DNA from: DASSUW01 sp963730535
GTDB lineage: Bacteria > Actinomycetota > Thermoleophilia > Solirubrobacterales > Solirubrobacteraceae
Direction: 5' to 3'
NCBI GenBank assembly: GCA_963730535.1
Contig: CAVSRU010000017.1
Coordinates: 1 to 29,049, forward strand
DNA: 29,049 bases
Positions 27,720 to 29,049 of this stretch are shown piece after piece. Below the pieces are notes generated by a model. It was not told where the DNA came from and did not search any database. It was given only the letters and a program-made list of their open reading frames with translations. Within the stretch, counting starts at the first letter, position 1. Each line of letters begins with the position of its first letter. The position numbers and the translations under genes were made by a program.

Positions 27720-28022
27720 ATGAGCACCAGCAAACGCACCGTCGGCGGCGCTGCTGCCGTCATGGTCGCCTTCACATTGGCGATGGCGGCCGTCCTACCA
27801 GCATGGGCGGCGTCTCCGCCGAGCTGCCTGAAGGTGTCGGTCGACGACAACAGGCGCTCCGACACCGTGACGGTGCGCAACACCTGCAGCACCCCATACG
27901 CCGTGAAGGTGATCTGGGCCCACGAGACGGATTCGCAGTGCGAGTATCTGGCAGCCCGCATCGACTCTTTCTCATCGACGCGCAACTGGCCGGCCCGTTA
28001 CGACGGACTCAAGCTCTGCTGA
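27720..28022 (+). CDS. Small secreted four-cysteine protein, tendamistat-like spacing
   Basis: 100 residues, ATG 27720 behind a weak AGGGGG. The signal peptide ends near AWAASPP. The mature ~68 residues hold four cysteines: PPSC, RNTC, DSQC and the C-terminal residue (LKLC). The spacing between Cys2 and Cys3 is 17 residues with VKVIW in the middle, and an ARYDG segment lies just before Cys4. Tendamistat-type alpha-amylase inhibitors have 17 residues at the same place, VKVVY there, and ARY before Cys4. The amylase-binding Trp-Arg-Tyr of tendamistat is absent between Cys1 and Cys2, so inhibition of amylase is not implied. It is probably an exported beta-sandwich with two disulfides. Confidence 0.75.
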   Translation: MSTSKRTVGGAAAVMVAFTLAMAAVLPAWAASPPSCLKVSVDDNRRSDTVTVRNTCSTPYAVKVIWAHETDSQCEYLAARIDSFSSTRNWPARYDGLKLC

Positions 28023-28734
28023 CTCGGCCGCCCGTTCGCATCGCCAATCTTTGATCCGGTACACGACCCCTGACTCGGCAGAGGTGACGGACCGCCTCGT
28101 CAGTCGATGTTGAGGTTGCACACGCCGCCTTCGACTGCTCCTAGCGATCTCAACCCGCTACAACCTGACGCACGCGGGGGCCTTGCGAACGCCGGGTGAC
28201 TGGGTGCAGACGGACATCGACAGCCTTCTGAGCCTGCAGCCGGAGCCGATCGGACAGCCGGGCGAGACCGTCGAGCCGCCGGAGGAGTGAGCGCGCTGGG
28301 CTCCGGCTTCGTAAGGGGGCGAACTCACCGCCCCACGACCTGCGCCGTCGTGACCGGCTAGACGACGTGCCGGGGTGAGCGAGGGCGGCCTGAGAGCTGC
28401 CTGCCCTCACCGACGTCGATGTCAGGGCTCGGCCGCGGGGACTGGGTCGACGAGCGGCTCGACGACGTAGGCGGCGCCCTCCACTCGGACCATCGGGTCG
28501 ACCCGGATCGGCTCGAACAGCAGCCAGCGGAAGTGATGCCGTGGGAAACCGTTGTGTCGTCGGCACAGCGGACGTTCCCGCGGGAACGTGCGACCCGAAG
28601 GTGGCGGTCGAGGTTGAGGACCTCCATCACGAGTGGCACTGCGATGGAGCCGAGTTGCCGGACCCGGATCCAAACTGTGGCGTCGTCGCGCGTGGGCTGC
28701 GCCCTAGAAGCCTAAAGCAGCGATCGTTGAATCA
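28023..28734. other. Region without a confident gene
   Basis: About 700 bases. A frame ending at 28290 encodes STRYNLTHAGALRTPGDWV ... TVEPPEE but has no start codon after the stop at 28111, so it may be a gene remnant. On the minus strand, 28422-28570 reads PLCRRHNGFPRHHFRWLLFE ... YVVEPLVDPVP, with an upstream part in another frame; this may be a second remnant, but it has no recognisable family. No tRNA is visible. Confidence 0.45.
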
Positions 28735-28784
28735 GAGCCCGGGACGCGAGCGCCGGCGGAGAACGCGTCCGCCCTCCCGGGCTC
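28735..28784. repeat. Nested inverted repeat / GC-rich hairpin 1
   Basis: The outer arms are GAGCCCGGGA (28735-28744) and TCCCGGGCTC (28775-28784), perfect over 10 bp. The inner arms GACGCG (28743-28748) and CGCGTC (28764-28769) are also complementary. The structure is strong in RNA or single-stranded DNA. It could be a bidirectional terminator or a piece of a structured RNA. Confidence 0.65.
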
Positions 28785-28911
28785 GGTATTCCGATCGCGT
28801 CCCTTCACAGAGCAGATGTCCTGGCGTGCTGTCTTTGCCGCCCTCATGAGGCCGGCCACAGAGCACACGCATGAACAACTGGGAACTGCTCGCGGGCGGG
28901 CCGCGGCGTGG

Positions 28912-28958
28912 CCTCCCGGGGCGCTCGGGCGCGAGCTTGCGAGCGCTGCCCCGGGAGG
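28912..28958. repeat. Long GC-rich hairpin 2
   Basis: The left arm CCTCCCGGGG plus CGCTCG (28912-28927) pairs with CGAGCG (28940-28945) and CCCCGGGAGG (28949-28958), leaving a CTG bulge and a 12-nt loop. It shares the CCCGGG core with hairpin 1, 128 bases away. There is no T tract, so it is not a classical terminator. Confidence 0.65.
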
Positions 28959-29049
28959 GCATGACGCGGACCGACCCCAGCGAACGCTGAAACGACGAAC
29001 GAACCCTCAGCAGCAGCGGGCGCGCGGGCTCTCCTCGCGCTGATCCTGC

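Noticed and set aside
28419..28715. 98-codon plus-strand frame with ATG
   Set aside because: No domain, Arg/Ser-rich composition and no ribosome-binding site; the minus strand is equally open, so neither is supported.

Overview
The window is GC-rich actinobacterial DNA. Several secreted proteins carry a beta-rich C-terminal module, and the gene mix (PknB-type kinase, FHA proteins, MopE-type repeats, many small single-domain enzymes) resembles Solirubrobacterales/Thermoleophilia. That placement is an inference from protein style; no rRNA or marker gene is present.

Left end (1-2.7 kb): two exported proteins, a zinc metallopeptidase and a beta-domain/MopE-repeat protein. Both are recognisable only across frameshifts. 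The second needs about ten frame changes, while the next 6.4 kb are clean, so this is either local sequence error or two decaying genes.

Main locus (2.7-14.0 kb): a compact type VII secretion-like (T7SS/ESX-like) system in two convergent arms. The plus arm is tightly coupled: a signal-peptide protein with a Val-Asp-Pro repeat, a PknB-like Ser/Thr kinase (TTGA overlap), and a 1382-residue ubiquitin-like/FHA/two-TM/triple FtsK-SpoIIIE ATPase resembling EccC/EssC (ATGA overlap). The minus arm reads FHA-HTH regulator, trypsin-like protease, two WXG100-size proteins, and a very proline-rich protein with an EspC-like helical C-terminus. The two arms meet in a shared CTAG double stop. No EccB, EccE or subtilisin-type mycosin is visible. 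I infer a kinase/FHA-controlled minimal secretion system with a trypsin-like protease in the mycosin position.

Middle (14.1-19.7 kb): a VOC protein; a DJ-1/PfpI plus MarR operon with a double palindromic operator; a CYTH-like protein; an M20 peptidase; and a divergent TetR/DHA2 MFS efflux pair with a 21-bp palindromic operator.

Right part (19.7-28.0 kb): a coupled pair made of an unusual acyltransferase-like protein and a shortened methyltransferase; two overlapping RibD-C/DHFR-like genes and a third further on; an unrecognised conserved protein; a frameshifted DUF2867 gene; a bicupin; a nucleoside-deaminase-like protein; a GNAT; a DUF2200 gene with a broken start; and a small secreted four-cysteine protein whose cysteine spacing resembles tendamistat. 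The last kilobase has no confident gene but holds two long GC-rich hairpins.

All functions are read from motifs by eye; no database search was run.
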